A stretch of 23,834 nt of DNA from the NCBI GenBank assembly GCA_035761165.1, contig DASTRO010000057.1, positions 1 through 23,834 of the forward strand, read 5' to 3'. Positions 1-8,109 of this stretch are shown here, in pieces. The notes beneath the pieces were generated by a model, which did not search any database, was not told where the DNA came from, and saw only the letters and a list, made by a program, of their open reading frames with translations. Position 1 is the first letter of the stretch. Every line of letters begins with the position of its first letter. The position numbers and the translations under genes were made by a program. The DNA is from CALCHX01 sp035761165 (lineage in GTDB: Bacteria; Gemmatimonadota; Gemmatimonadetes; Gemmatimonadales; Gemmatimonadaceae).

Positions 1-15
1 GGCGCCCCCACCCGT

Positions 16-759
16 TCAGCTGCGGGCGTCCACCTCGCGCGCGGCGGGCACGGGCACGGGCGCCGCCTGCGGCTTCACGCCGCGCATCCCCTCGTAGAGG
101 ATCCGCGCCAGGAAGCGGCTGCCGTGGCGGATCACGCGCGACTTCATCTCCCCCCCGGCGCGGGCGCGCTCGTGGCTCGACACCTCCACGATCCGCAGGC
201 CGGACCGCAGCGTGTTGGCGATGAGCTCGATCTCGATCTCGAAGTTGGCCGAGGTGTACGTGAAGCCGGTGAACACCTCGCGCCGCAGCAGCTTGAACCC
301 GTTCAGCGCGTCGGACAGGTAGCGGCCGGTGCAGAGCCCCAGCGTCGCGCTCAGGAAGACGTTCCCCAGCGCACGCACGTGGTGGTACTCCTCGCTCCCG
401 CCCACCACCCGGGAGCCGATCACCAGCCCCACGCCCGGCGTCATCCCGTCCAGGAAGCGCGGCAGCTCCTCGGCGCGGTGCGAGTAGTCGGCGTCCATCA
501 TCAGCAGCAGCTCGCCGCTGGCGGCCTCGAAGCCGGCGCGCAGCGCCATCCCCTTGCCGGAGCGGCGCGGATTGCGCACCACGCGCGCGCCGTGCGCCGC
601 CGCCAGCGCCGCCGTGCGGTCCGTCGAGCGGTCGTCCACGACGATCACCTCGACGTCGTAGCCGGGCAGCGTGGGGACCACGGTGGCCAGATCGTCGAGC
701 ACCATGGGGAGCGTCTGCTCCTCGTTGCGAGCGGGGATGATCACGCTGAGCTGCGTCAT
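16..759 (-). CDS. Family 2 glycosyltransferase, DPM1-like (polyprenyl-phosphate sugar transferase type)
   Basis: A 247-aa cytoplasmic GT-A fold enzyme that probably moves a sugar from a nucleotide donor to a lipid or glycan acceptor. It opens directly with the GT2 N-terminus (SVIIPARNEE), has the donor-binding VVDDRSTD segment (D42, D43) and the metal-binding DAD at 89-91, followed by the usual Arg/Glu-rich acceptor region. There is no transmembrane tail, so it resembles the short dolichol-/undecaprenyl-phosphate mannose synthase type. A CGGAG sequence about 8 nt upstream supports the start. It lies 27 nt behind the epimerase stop and is the last gene of the minus-strand glycan operon visible here. 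The donor and acceptor cannot be told from sequence. The family call is firm; the lipid-linked role is inference, supported by the GT-C-like membrane protein in the same operon, since GT-C enzymes use polyprenyl-phosphate sugars. Confidence 0.9.
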   Translation of the reverse strand: MTQLSVIIPARNEEQTLPMVLDDLATVVPTLPGYDVEVIVVDDRSTDRTAALAAAHGARVVRNPRRSGKGMALRAGFEAASGELLLMMDADYSHRAEELPRFLDGMTPGVGLVIGSRVVGGSEEYHHVRALGNVFLSATLGLCTGRYLSDALNGFKLLRREVFTGFTYTSANFEIEIELIANTLRSGLRIVEVSSHERARAGGEMKSRVIRHGSRFLARILYEGMRGVKPQAAPVPVPAAREVDARS

Positions 760-786
760 CGGCGAACTCCGGACGGATCGACGGGG

Positions 787-1863
787 TCAGTGGGTCGCCA
801 GCGCCGACCCGATCCCGGGTGCGGCGGCGGGCCGTTGGTCGAGCGTGAGCACGTGCTCGTTCTCGCGGAGCCAGGCGATCAGGCGGCCCAGCCCTTCCGC
901 CACGGGCGTCACCGGTCGCCAGCCGAAGTCGCGGGCCGCCTTCCGGACGTCGGAGACGAAGACCAGCTGGTCGCCGGGACGGGCCTCCTCGAAGGTGTGC
1001 GCCGGCACGTGGCCGACGCGCGCGGCCAGCAGCTGCAGCAGCTCGAGCAGCGAGAGCGTGTTGGACGGACCGCCGCCGACGTTGTACGCGTTCCCCGCCG
1101 TGGTCGCGATGCCGACCACGGCGGCCTCGTACGCAGCGACGAGATCGCCCACGTAGAGGACGTCGCGCACCTGCGTCCCGTCGCCGTAGACGACGATGGG
1201 GCGCCGCCGCAGGGCCTGGATCGCGAACCAGGCGACCCATCCCTGGTCCGAGATCCCGAACTGGTGCGGGCCGTAGATGCACGACTGCCGCAGCACCACC
1301 GTCGGCAGCCCGTAGATGCGGTGGTAGTCGAGCACGTACTGGTCGGCGGCGCCCTTGGAGCAGCCGTAGGGGCTGTGGAAGTCGAGGGAGCGCGTCTCGG
1401 GCACGCCGAGCGGCAGGTCGCGGTAGGCGTGCCGGCCGTCGCGCTCCACCGTCGCCAGGTCGTCCAGCTTCCCGTAGACCTTGTTCGTGGAGCTGTAGAG
1501 CACCACCGGGGGCCGGGGCGCGTGGCGCACCGCCTCGAGGACGTTGAAGGTGCCGAGCGCGTTGATCTCGAAGTCCTCGCGCGGATCCCGCACGCTCGTC
1601 GTCACCGCCACCTGCGCCGCCAGGTGGACGACGACGTCGGCATCCGTCACCAACCGACGGAGCGGGCCGCGTCGATCCCGCACGTCCCCTTCCACGATCG
1701 TCAGCCGGTTGCCGTGGCGCGACCGGAGCCAGGCCGCGTTGTCGCGCGTGCCCGGGCGCCGGAAGCTGTCCAGAATCGTGACGTGCGCCCCCGCCGACAG
1801 CCGGTGGTCGGCGAGGTTCGTCCCGATGAAGCCCGCGCCACCGATGATCAGCGGTCGGTCCAT
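787..1863 (-). CDS. NAD-dependent epimerase, CDP-paratose 2-epimerase (tyvelose epimerase) type
   Basis: A 358-aa extended short-chain dehydrogenase/reductase. The Rossmann signature GGAGFIG is at residues 8-14, SSTNKVYG at about 124-131, and the catalytic Tyr/Lys pair is Y166/K170 in SPYGCSKGAADQYV. The stretch RQSCIYGPHQFG...DQGWVAWF is characteristic of CDP-paratose 2-epimerases (RfbE), which interconvert CDP-paratose and CDP-tyvelose through a keto intermediate; this is family knowledge. No CDP-glucose cytidylyltransferase, dehydratase or reductase for making CDP-paratose is in the window, so the exact substrate is uncertain and another nucleotide sugar is possible. The start codon overlaps the 3' end of the methyltransferase gene by 16 nt, which implies co-transcription and probably coupled translation. 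It belongs to the envelope glycan operon. Confidence 0.85.
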   Translation of the reverse strand: MDRPLIIGGAGFIGTNLADHRLSAGAHVTILDSFRRPGTRDNAAWLRSRHGNRLTIVEGDVRDRRGPLRRLVTDADVVVHLAAQVAVTTSVRDPREDFEINALGTFNVLEAVRHAPRPPVVLYSSTNKVYGKLDDLATVERDGRHAYRDLPLGVPETRSLDFHSPYGCSKGAADQYVLDYHRIYGLPTVVLRQSCIYGPHQFGISDQGWVAWFAIQALRRRPIVVYGDGTQVRDVLYVGDLVAAYEAAVVGIATTAGNAYNVGGGPSNTLSLLELLQLLAARVGHVPAHTFEEARPGDQLVFVSDVRKAARDFGWRPVTPVAEGLGRLIAWLRENEHVLTLDQRPAAAPGIGSALATH

Positions 1864-2795
1864 GCGTCACCTGCCGCTCGGGGCGTGGCCGCGCCACCGT
1901 CCCCCGGCGCGCGGGTCGGCTTCTCGCCGACGATCGTCTTGAAGGCCATCCCGCTGTACCAGCCCGGGTCGGCGGCCACCGGGGTGAAGCCATTGCGCCG
2001 CAGCACCTCGCGCCCCTGGCGCACGGAGCGCAGCCGGGAGATCTCCGGCGGATGGAAGCGGAACGGCGGCCCGCGCCCGCGACGCCGGTTGATCATCCAC
2101 GCCAGCGCGTCGAGCAGGTGCTGCGGCACGGCGTCCGTGCCCGGCCAGAGCAGCACCACGCGCCCGCCGGGGCGCAGCACGCGGTGGAACTCCTCCAGCA
2201 TCCGGTCGATCTGCGGATGGGTGAAGTGCTCCATCACGCCCACGTTCCAGATGCCGTCCACCGCGCCGTCCGCGAACGGCAGCCGGAAGGCGTCGCCGGC
2301 GACGCGGACGTCCACCACCGGCGCGCAGCGCTCGAGGATCGCCGGCACCAGGTCCAGCGCCACGAGCAGCCGACCGGCCCGGCGAGGCGCGAGCCGGATG
2401 GAGGTCTCCGCCGTGCCGGACCCCGCCTCCAACAGCACGCCACGGGACGGCAGGTAGCGGGTCACGAAATGCCGGACCGTGCGCGCGAAGACCACCCGCC
2501 GATAGACGCTGAAGAAGCGCTGCGCGAGACTGCGCTGCGTCTCCGGCGCCCAGTGCGCGTCCCACGCCTCGGCGTCGCCCTGCACGGCGGCGCGGGCCAG
2601 CGGACGGGCGTCGATCACGCCGTGCCGGGTGGCGTATCGCGCCCCGCACGTCGCGCACGCCAGCCCGCCGGCCACGGGCTCCAGTGCCAGGCGGCACGCA
2701 GGGCACGCCAGCCGTCCGACGAGGACGTCTGGCACGGCGTCCGGTCCGCACGTGGCGACGCCCTGGTCTCGCTGCAGCGGGCCGAGGGCGATCAT
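1848..2795 (-). CDS. SAM-dependent class I methyltransferase with N-terminal zinc ribbon
   Basis: A 315-aa protein. A Trm112-like zinc ribbon comes first (C31, C34, C47, C50), then a Methyltransf_11-type Rossmann domain with SAM motif I LLEAGSGTAE at 121-130. Next come the acidic FADGAVDGIWNVGVMEHF segment and the RVLRPGGRVVLLWPG post-motif, followed by a C-terminal cap. Such proteins are common in O-antigen and exopolysaccharide clusters, where they methylate sugars or other small acceptors; the acceptor here is unknown. The start is the ATG whose last base overlaps the previous gene's stop as ATGA (2792-2795), so translation is probably coupled. A much longer open frame continues upstream but is only a GC-rich read-through. 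The 3' end runs 16 nt into the epimerase gene. Confidence 0.88.
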   Translation of the reverse strand: MIALGPLQRDQGVATCGPDAVPDVLVGRLACPACRLALEPVAGGLACATCGARYATRHGVIDARPLARAAVQGDAEAWDAHWAPETQRSLAQRFFSVYRRVVFARTVRHFVTRYLPSRGVLLEAGSGTAETSIRLAPRRAGRLLVALDLVPAILERCAPVVDVRVAGDAFRLPFADGAVDGIWNVGVMEHFTHPQIDRMLEEFHRVLRPGGRVVLLWPGTDAVPQHLLDALAWMINRRRGRGPPFRFHPPEISRLRSVRQGREVLRRNGFTPVAADPGWYSGMAFKTIVGEKPTRAPGDGGAATPRAAGDAWTDR

Positions 2796-4672
2796 CGGTC
2801 CGTGCGGGGGACGAGGATGTCGATCTCGCGGAAGAGGTAGCGCATCCGCGCACCGTCTTCCACCACCTGCAGTGCCGGGATCTCCCCCGCCTGGACGTAG
2901 TTCCGCTCGAGCGCCGCGCGGATGCCGCTCCGCGCGTGCCAGTACGGCTCGTCGTACCACGAGTCGTCGGCCGCGTAGCCGCGCACGAGGATCTTGCGGT
3001 AGCGCCGCTCCTCGATGCGGCGGAGGATGCCCGAGAAGTCGCCGTTCCCGGCGTGCCCCCGCTCGCCGATCGACGGGGCGCGGTCCCGCATCACGATGCC
3101 GTGCCGCAGGTAGACCCAGGAGCCGGTGTCGAGCAGCGTCGTCGCAGGGTCCGCCGCCAGCTCGCGCTCGACCGCCGCGACGTAGCGCTCGGCGTCCGGC
3201 CCGAACGGACGCGTCGGCATCCGCGCGGTCCCGAACGAGGCGGGCAGGAGCACGCCCAGCGCCGCGACCGCGCCGCTCCGTAGCCAGGCGTCGGCGGTGC
3301 GCCGCTCCAGTCGCGCGCCCGCCTCCGTCAGCAGGGCGGAGAGCGCGGCCACGATCCAAACGCCGGCGATCAGCGAGCCCGGCCCCATGTGATTCAGCAT
3401 CCACGCGATGCCGCTGGTGTACGCCTCCGAGCCGAGCAGGAGCAGCCAGACGAACCACGCCGCCGCCAGCACGCGCCGACGGGAGCCGCGGATCAGCACC
3501 AGCGCGCCGACCAGCCCGCCGACGAAGTACGTCCAGGCGGCCAGCAGGTGGTGCGCGCTCCGCAGCGGCGAGAGGTCGTCCGCGGCGAGCACGTCCAGCG
3601 TCCAGTAGCGGAACGGCTCGCCCCACACGAGCAGGCAGGCGCCGAGCGCCGCGAGCACCAGCGCGGCGCCACCCGTCGCGACGGCGGCCGCCCGTCGCCA
3701 CGCCCGCCCACCCTCCGCCACGAGCAGGAAGAGCGCGGCCAGCCCCACCCAGACTAGCAGGCTCTGCTTGACGAGGAACCCCGCGGCCGGCAGCCCGCTC
3801 AGCAGCACCAGCAGCCAGCGGCGGCCGGTGGCGCCGTACTCCACGCACGCCCAGAAGCCGGTGACCGCGAGCAGCTGCGCCAGGGCGTCGTTGTGCAGGA
3901 AGACGACGTACTCGTTGGTCAGTGCATTCGTCGCCACCAGCAGCAGCAGCGGCAACCAGAGCGCCGCCCAGAGCAGCGGGCGGCGCAGGCGGACGCCCGC
4001 CAGCTCGAGCAGGCGGCGCACGGCGAGCATCGCGAGCGCCGCCGCGGCCGCGGTGTACGCGAGCTGGACCGCGCGCAGCGCCGTCAGCGACGTGCCCTGC
4101 CCCGAGAGGGAGGCGATCAGGTAGCTCAGCACCTGCGCGCCCGGCGGGTAGACGAACGACTCGTTGTGCACCTGCGCCGTGTACAGCGGGTGCCCCACGC
4201 GCAGCTTGATGACGTCGTTGACGAAGTCGCTCTCCGACCAGATCAGGATGTCGGCCGGGAAGGCGATGTGCGCGCCGAGCCAGTAGAGCCACCAGCCGCA
4301 CCACACCACGGCCGCCGCGGCCATCGCCACGTGTGCCAGACGCGCCGGCGTGAGCTCGGCGCGGCGCAGGTGAACGGCGGCCGCCATCGCCACGACGACG
4401 AAGAGGATCGAGCCGGCGAGCACGAAGCGCAGGGCGCGGTCCGGGTCGGCGTGCCAGCGCGCGTGGGCGAGTGCCGTGACGGCAGCCAGCACGCCCGCAC
4501 AGGCGAGCGCGGCCACGCCGGTGCCGAGCGTCGCCAGTGCGCCGGGGCCAGCGGGGCCGCCGACCGTGGCGCGGCGGGGGTGCGGACCCGACGCCAGTAT
4601 CCGCAGCGGCGGTTCGGCGTACGGCGCCCGGAAATCGGGCAGGGATCGCGGGCTGGCCGGACTCTCGTGCAT
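2792..4672 (-). CDS. Multispanning membrane protein, GT-C glycosyltransferase-like
   Basis: A 626-aa integral membrane protein. A first helix (about residues 45-65) is followed by roughly ten more hydrophobic segments up to about residue 470, then a soluble C-terminal part of about 150 residues ending ...DILVPRTDR. After the third helix a loop with PADILIWSESDF near residue 140, then HPLYTAQ and ESFVYPPGAQ, resembles the first large extracytoplasmic loop of GT-C enzymes (GT87/ArnT-like). That loop carries the catalytic acid in those families. These enzymes use polyprenyl-phosphate sugars at the outer face of the inner membrane. I chose the ATG at 4672 because GGAGAGG lies 6-7 nt before it; the frame stays open to 5062, but that extension is Arg/Ala/Pro low-complexity sequence. 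First visible gene of the glycan operon; exact activity unknown. Confidence 0.75.
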   Translation of the reverse strand: MHESPASPRSLPDFRAPYAEPPLRILASGPHPRRATVGGPAGPGALATLGTGVAALACAGVLAAVTALAHARWHADPDRALRFVLAGSILFVVVAMAAAVHLRRAELTPARLAHVAMAAAAVVWCGWWLYWLGAHIAFPADILIWSESDFVNDVIKLRVGHPLYTAQVHNESFVYPPGAQVLSYLIASLSGQGTSLTALRAVQLAYTAAAAALAMLAVRRLLELAGVRLRRPLLWAALWLPLLLLVATNALTNEYVVFLHNDALAQLLAVTGFWACVEYGATGRRWLLVLLSGLPAAGFLVKQSLLVWVGLAALFLLVAEGGRAWRRAAAVATGGAALVLAALGACLLVWGEPFRYWTLDVLAADDLSPLRSAHHLLAAWTYFVGGLVGALVLIRGSRRRVLAAAWFVWLLLLGSEAYTSGIAWMLNHMGPGSLIAGVWIVAALSALLTEAGARLERRTADAWLRSGAVAALGVLLPASFGTARMPTRPFGPDAERYVAAVERELAADPATTLLDTGSWVYLRHGIVMRDRAPSIGERGHAGNGDFSGILRRIEERRYRKILVRGYAADDSWYDEPYWHARSGIRAALERNYVQAGEIPALQVVEDGARMRYLFREIDILVPRTDR

Positions 4673-5206
4673 GCCGAGCCTCTCCGAAGCAACGGACCAC
4701 GGCGCCGCCGGCACCCGCTCGCCGGCTCCGTACCTCAGGCGTGCCCCCGCTCCGCCGTCCGTCGGCCCGCGCGGCGACGTCGTTCGCCACGTCTTCCGCC
4801 GCCGGCTGGTGCTCGGGTGCCATAGAGTAGGAGCGGTCTTCACGCGGCGCCAGAGCGCGATCGGGCAATGCCGCACCGCTGTGCTGGCGGCCGCGAGCGT
4901 GCCACGCCGACCATCGCCCCGACTCGCGTTGCGAGTGGTCCGTGGCGCCACCGACCGCGCCGCCGACGGCGCCGACGGCGCCATCGATCGACTCTCGATG
5001 GTGTCGCCGGACGCGACGCCGTGTGCGACACCGGTTCCACCGGACGGACACGCGGCGCCCAACGCCGGACGCGCGGCGCCGCGTCGTGCTGGTACCCGGA
5101 TTGCGGCGCTCGGGACGTTGCCCTACACGCCGCCTCGCGTCCCGAGGTCGTGTGGCGCAGGCGGGCATGCACTGTCATCCGGAGCACGCAGCGAGGAGCG
5201 ATCACC
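4673..5206. other. 534-bp divergent intergenic region
   Basis: It separates the minus-strand glycan operon from the plus-strand Hsp20 gene. All open frames crossing it read as Arg/Ala/Pro-rich low-complexity sequence and have no domain, so I call no gene here. It should hold promoters for both sides. I found no CIRCE heat-shock inverted repeat. On the minus strand the only modest -10-like patch is TACTCT near 4820. On the plus strand TTGCGG-N17-TACACG (5101-5129) is the best candidate for the Hsp20 gene. Confidence 0.5.
5101..5129 (+). promoter_or_regulatory. Weak sigma-70-like promoter candidate for the Hsp20 gene
   Basis: TTGCGG at 5101-5106 and TACACG at 5124-5129 are separated by 17 nt, leaving a 5' leader of about 70 nt before the ATG at 5207. 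The -10 resembles the TACACT of the much better promoter before the PadR gene. Several consensus positions are missing, so this is tentative. Confidence 0.3.
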
Positions 5207-6025
5207 ATGGCCACGCGCAACGAGAGCACCACCTCCACCCGACGCGACCAGTCGCAGCAAGCGCAGCAGGCCCAGCCGGCGCAGCAGCAGGGCGCGGCCG
5301 CCGGTGCCGGCACCCGGAGCCGGGCGACGGGCGGCGCGACGGCACAGTCCGGCCGCGGGCAGGCGGCCGGCGCCGACACCGGGGCTGGAGAGGTGAGTCG
5401 ACCCGATCAGGAGCGGCAGCGACCGGTGAGCCGCGAGACCGGCATGCAGGCCGGGGCGCGCGGCCAGGGCATGACGCGACGGACGTCGCCGGCGCTGAGC
5501 ACGTTCGCGACCGCCTCCCCCGCCCTGCTGGCCAGCGCCTTCATGGCCAACCCGTACGAGTTCATGCGCCGCATGAACGCCGAGATGGACCGACTCTTCG
5601 ACGAGGCGGGCTTCGGCGGTGCCGCCCTCGAGCCAGCGCGTGCGGCCGCCGCCGGCCGCGGGCTCGCCGGCGGTACCGCGATGGCCGAGAGCGGCGTCTG
5701 GACGCCCCAGATCGAGACCTTCCGCCGCGGCAACGACCTGGTGCTCCGCGCCGACCTGCCCGGCGTCCGCAAGGAGGACATCCACGTCGAGATCCAGGAC
5801 GACATGCTGACGCTCTCCGGCGAGCGCCGGCAGGAGCACGAGGAGCGGCACGAGGGCATGTATCGCAGCGAGCGGAGCTACGGCACCTTCTTCCGTGCCG
5901 TCCCCCTGCCCGAAGGCGTGGACGAGGACCGGATCTCCGCCACCTGCGAGAACGGCGTGCTCGAGGTGACCGTACCGCTCCCCGAGCAGAAGGCGCAGCG
6001 CGGGCGGAAGATCGACGTCCGTTGA
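5207..6025 (+). CDS. Small heat shock protein, Hsp20/alpha-crystallin family, with long N-terminal extension
   Basis: A 272-aa ATP-independent holdase chaperone. The alpha-crystallin domain occupies about residues 163-265 and shows VWTPQIETFRRGNDLVLRADLPGVRKEDIHVEI, then LTLSGERR and NGVLEVTVPLP. The C-terminal KIDVR resembles the I-x-V anchoring motif. The preceding ~90 residues are Gln/Ala/Gly/Thr-rich and look disordered. Bacterial Hsp20 proteins are usually about 140-180 aa, so the N-terminal extension is unusual. A short segment (about 113-135, NPYEFMRRMNAEMDRLFDEA) is the usual pre-domain helix. The start is the ATG preceded by GAGGAGCG. The esterase-family gene follows after 16 nt and sodC-like gene after that, so the three may be one stress transcript. 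No CIRCE element is present upstream. Confidence 0.92.
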   Translation: MATRNESTTSTRRDQSQQAQQAQPAQQQGAAAGAGTRSRATGGATAQSGRGQAAGADTGAGEVSRPDQERQRPVSRETGMQAGARGQGMTRRTSPALSTFATASPALLASAFMANPYEFMRRMNAEMDRLFDEAGFGGAALEPARAAAAGRGLAGGTAMAESGVWTPQIETFRRGNDLVLRADLPGVRKEDIHVEIQDDMLTLSGERRQEHEERHEGMYRSERSYGTFFRAVPLPEGVDEDRISATCENGVLEVTVPLPEQKAQRGRKIDVR

Positions 6026-6041
6026 CCGCACCGAGACCGCA

Positions 6042-7397
6042 ATGACCGACCGGACGCGGAGCGGCGACGCACTCGTCGAGCGCCTGCGCGCCGCCGCCCG
6101 CCCGCTCGCCGACGCCGCCGACCTGGACCCGCTGCTCGACGCCATCGGCGACGCACGCTTCGTCCTCCTCGGCGAGGCCACGCACGGCACCTCGGAGTTC
6201 TATGCGTGGCGCGCCGAGCTCACGCGGCGCCTCGTCGAGGAGAAGGGCTTCTCCTTCGTCGGCGTGGAGGGGGACTGGCCGGACTGCTACCGCGTGAACC
6301 GCTACGTGAAGGGCTACGCGGACGCCGGCGAGAGCGCCGAGGCGGTGCTGCACGCGTTCGCGCGCTGGCCCACCTGGATGTGGGCCAACCGCGAGGTGGC
6401 GGCCTTCGTCGAGTGGCTGCGCGAGCACAACCGGCGCCGGCCGGCCGACCAGCAGGTGGGCTTCTACGGCCTGGACGTGTACTCGCTCTGGGAGTCGATG
6501 GCGGGGGTGGTGGAGTACCTGGAGCGGGTCGACCCGGCGGCGGCGCGCGTGGCGCGGCGCGCCTACGCCTGCTTCGACCCGTACTACGAGGACGTGCAGG
6601 AGTACGCCCGCGCCACCGCGCTCGTGCCGACGTCGTGCGAGGACGAGGCGGTGACGATGCTCGGCGCACTGCGCGCCCGCGCCCCGTCGTACCGCGAGGA
6701 TGGGCGCGACGCCTACTTCGACGCCGAGCAGAACGCGCTCGTCGCGCGCAACGCGGAGCGCTACTACCGGACCATGGTGCGCGGCGGTCCGACGTCGTGG
6801 AACGTGCGCGACCACCACATGGTGGAGACGCTCGACCGCCTCATGGCGGACCACGAGGCCGCGCTCGGACCGCGTGCGCGGGCCGTCGTCTGGGAGCACA
6901 ACACCCACGTCGGCGATGCCCGCTTCACCAACATGGCGCGGCACGGCATGGTGAACGTCGGGCAGCTCGTGCGGCAGGCGCATGGGGAGACGCCGCACGA
7001 CCGCGACGGGGTGTACCTGGTGGGCTTCGGCACGCACCGCGGACACGTCATCGGCGCCCAGGAGTGGGGGCGGCCGATGCAGCGCATGCGCGTCCCCGAG
7101 TCACGCCCCGGCTCCTGGGAGCACACGCTGCACGAGGCGCTCGGCCGCGATGCGCTGCTCGTCTTCGACGGCGCCGACGACGGCGGCATCCCCGGGCTCG
7201 ACCGGCCGGTGGAGCACCGCGCGATCGGCGTCGTCTACGATCCACGGGCCGAGCGGTGGGGGAACTACGTGCCGACCATCGTGCCGCGGCGCTACGACGC
7301 ATTCTGTTATGTTGACGAGACCCGGGCGCTCGATCCGCTGCACATGCCGGTGCTCGTCGACGGCGAGGTGCCGGAGACGTACCCGAGCGGGATGTGA
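6042..7397 (+). CDS. Erythromycin esterase family protein
   Basis: A 451-aa protein of the erythromycin-esterase superfamily (PF05139). It has the LLGEATHGTSEFY motif (E45, H48), the GVEGDWPD motif with E76, and the later VVWEHNTHVGDAR motif. The histidines and glutamates in these motifs form the active site in EreA/EreB/EreC. It is a predicted soluble cytoplasmic hydrolase without a signal peptide. Many environmental bacteria carry chromosomal members near stress or phosphoribosyltransferase genes, and most have not been shown to hydrolyse macrolides, so I do not infer resistance. The start lies 16 nt after the Hsp20 stop with only a weak GAGACC upstream, which suggests operon coupling. Full length for the family. 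Confidence 0.88.
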   Translation: MTDRTRSGDALVERLRAAARPLADAADLDPLLDAIGDARFVLLGEATHGTSEFYAWRAELTRRLVEEKGFSFVGVEGDWPDCYRVNRYVKGYADAGESAEAVLHAFARWPTWMWANREVAAFVEWLREHNRRRPADQQVGFYGLDVYSLWESMAGVVEYLERVDPAAARVARRAYACFDPYYEDVQEYARATALVPTSCEDEAVTMLGALRARAPSYREDGRDAYFDAEQNALVARNAERYYRTMVRGGPTSWNVRDHHMVETLDRLMADHEAALGPRARAVVWEHNTHVGDARFTNMARHGMVNVGQLVRQAHGETPHDRDGVYLVGFGTHRGHVIGAQEWGRPMQRMRVPESRPGSWEHTLHEALGRDALLVFDGADDGGIPGLDRPVEHRAIGVVYDPRAERWGNYVPTIVPRRYDAFCYVDETRALDPLHMPVLVDGEVPETYPSGM

Positions 7398-7453
7398 GCG
7401 ACGCCCGGCGCGGTCCGGACCACGACGTCGTACCCACACCAGGAGACGATTCC

Positions 7454-8047
7454 ATGCGTATCGCGCTGCTCCTCCTCGCCGCCGGCCTTCCGCTCGCCGC
7501 CTGCACCGGCTCCGACGACGCGGCCGCCGGCGACAGCCTCGCCGCCGGCGCCGACACCGCCGCGCCGCCCGCCAAGCTCGCACCTGCCGACTCGGCCGGC
7601 ACCCAGGCGATGGCCACGATGCGCGACTCCGCGGGGCGGGAGCTCGGCCAGCTGACGCTCGCCGACGCCGACAGCGGCATTACCGTCTCGGGCACGCTGC
7701 GCGGGCTCCCCCCGGGCACGCACGCCATCCACCTCCACACCACCGGCCAGTGCGAGGGCCCGGCCTTCCAGTCCGCCGGCGGCCACTGGAACCCGACGAA
7801 CCGTCAGCACGGCAGCGAGAACCCGCAGGGGCCGCACTTCGGCGACATGCCCAACATCACCGTGGGCGCGGACAGCTCGGTGAACGTGCAGGTCACCACG
7901 CCCGGTGGCACGCTGCGCGGCGACAACGGCCTGCTCGACGCCGACGGGGCGGCGGTGATGGTGCACGCGGGGGAGGACGACTACCGCTCCGACCCGGCGG
8001 GCGACGCCGGTTCGCGCATCGCCTGCGGGGTCGTCTCCGGCTCGTGA
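7454..8047 (+). CDS. sodC: Copper/zinc superoxide dismutase, lipoprotein (SodC-like)
   Basis: A 197-aa extracytoplasmic Cu/Zn SOD converting superoxide to oxygen and hydrogen peroxide. A short hydrophobic signal ends in the lipobox LAAC (C17), so it is probably lipid-anchored, and a Gly/Ala/Asp-rich linker follows. All metal ligands are visible: copper H93, H95 and H171 (VHAG), the bridging H111 in GGHWNP, and zinc H119, H128 and D131. C100 and C191 are placed to form the conserved disulfide. I chose the ATG at 7454, which has AGGAG 8 nt upstream; a frame opening earlier at 7394 overlaps the esterase stop and would bury the signal peptide. It ends just before a strong hairpin terminator. Confidence 0.93.
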   Translation: MRIALLLLAAGLPLAACTGSDDAAAGDSLAAGADTAAPPAKLAPADSAGTQAMATMRDSAGRELGQLTLADADSGITVSGTLRGLPPGTHAIHLHTTGQCEGPAFQSAGGHWNPTNRQHGSENPQGPHFGDMPNITVGADSSVNVQVTTPGGTLRGDNGLLDADGAAVMVHAGEDDYRSDPAGDAGSRIACGVVSGS

Positions 8048-8058
8048 GGCGCGCGACA

Positions 8059-8106
8059 CGGCCCGGCTGGCGCGGTGAGGACTCTCCCACCGCGCCAGCC
8101 GGGCCG
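8059..8106. terminator. Strong bidirectional hairpin between sodC and the ECF sigma gene
   Basis: A perfect 19-bp inverted repeat (8059-8077 with 8088-8106) encloses a 10-nt loop. It lies 11 nt after the sodC stop and 3 nt before the stop of the convergent sigma-factor gene. There is no strong T tract on either side, but size and position fit a shared transcription terminator. Confidence 0.75.
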
Positions 8107-8109
8107 CCG

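Noticed and set aside
124..2457. Very long plus-strand open frame (777 codons) antisense to the glycan operon
   Set aside because: The translation is Arg/His/Gly/Val-rich low-complexity text without a domain. It mirrors two or more real genes on the other strand and exists because stop codons are rare at this GC content.
4672..5168. N-terminal extensions of the minus-strand membrane protein and methyltransferase frames
   Set aside because: Added residues are Arg/Pro/Ala-rich and lack conservation signals. Clear starts exist with GGAGAGG at 4672 and an ATGA overlap at 2795.
4673..5206. CIRCE or similar heat-shock operator upstream of Hsp20
   Set aside because: I searched for TTAGCACTC with its inverted partner and found nothing close.
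6042..7397. Macrolide resistance gene
   Set aside because: Only superfamily membership is shown. Chromosomal homologues next to stress genes are common and mostly untested, so a resistance claim is not supported.
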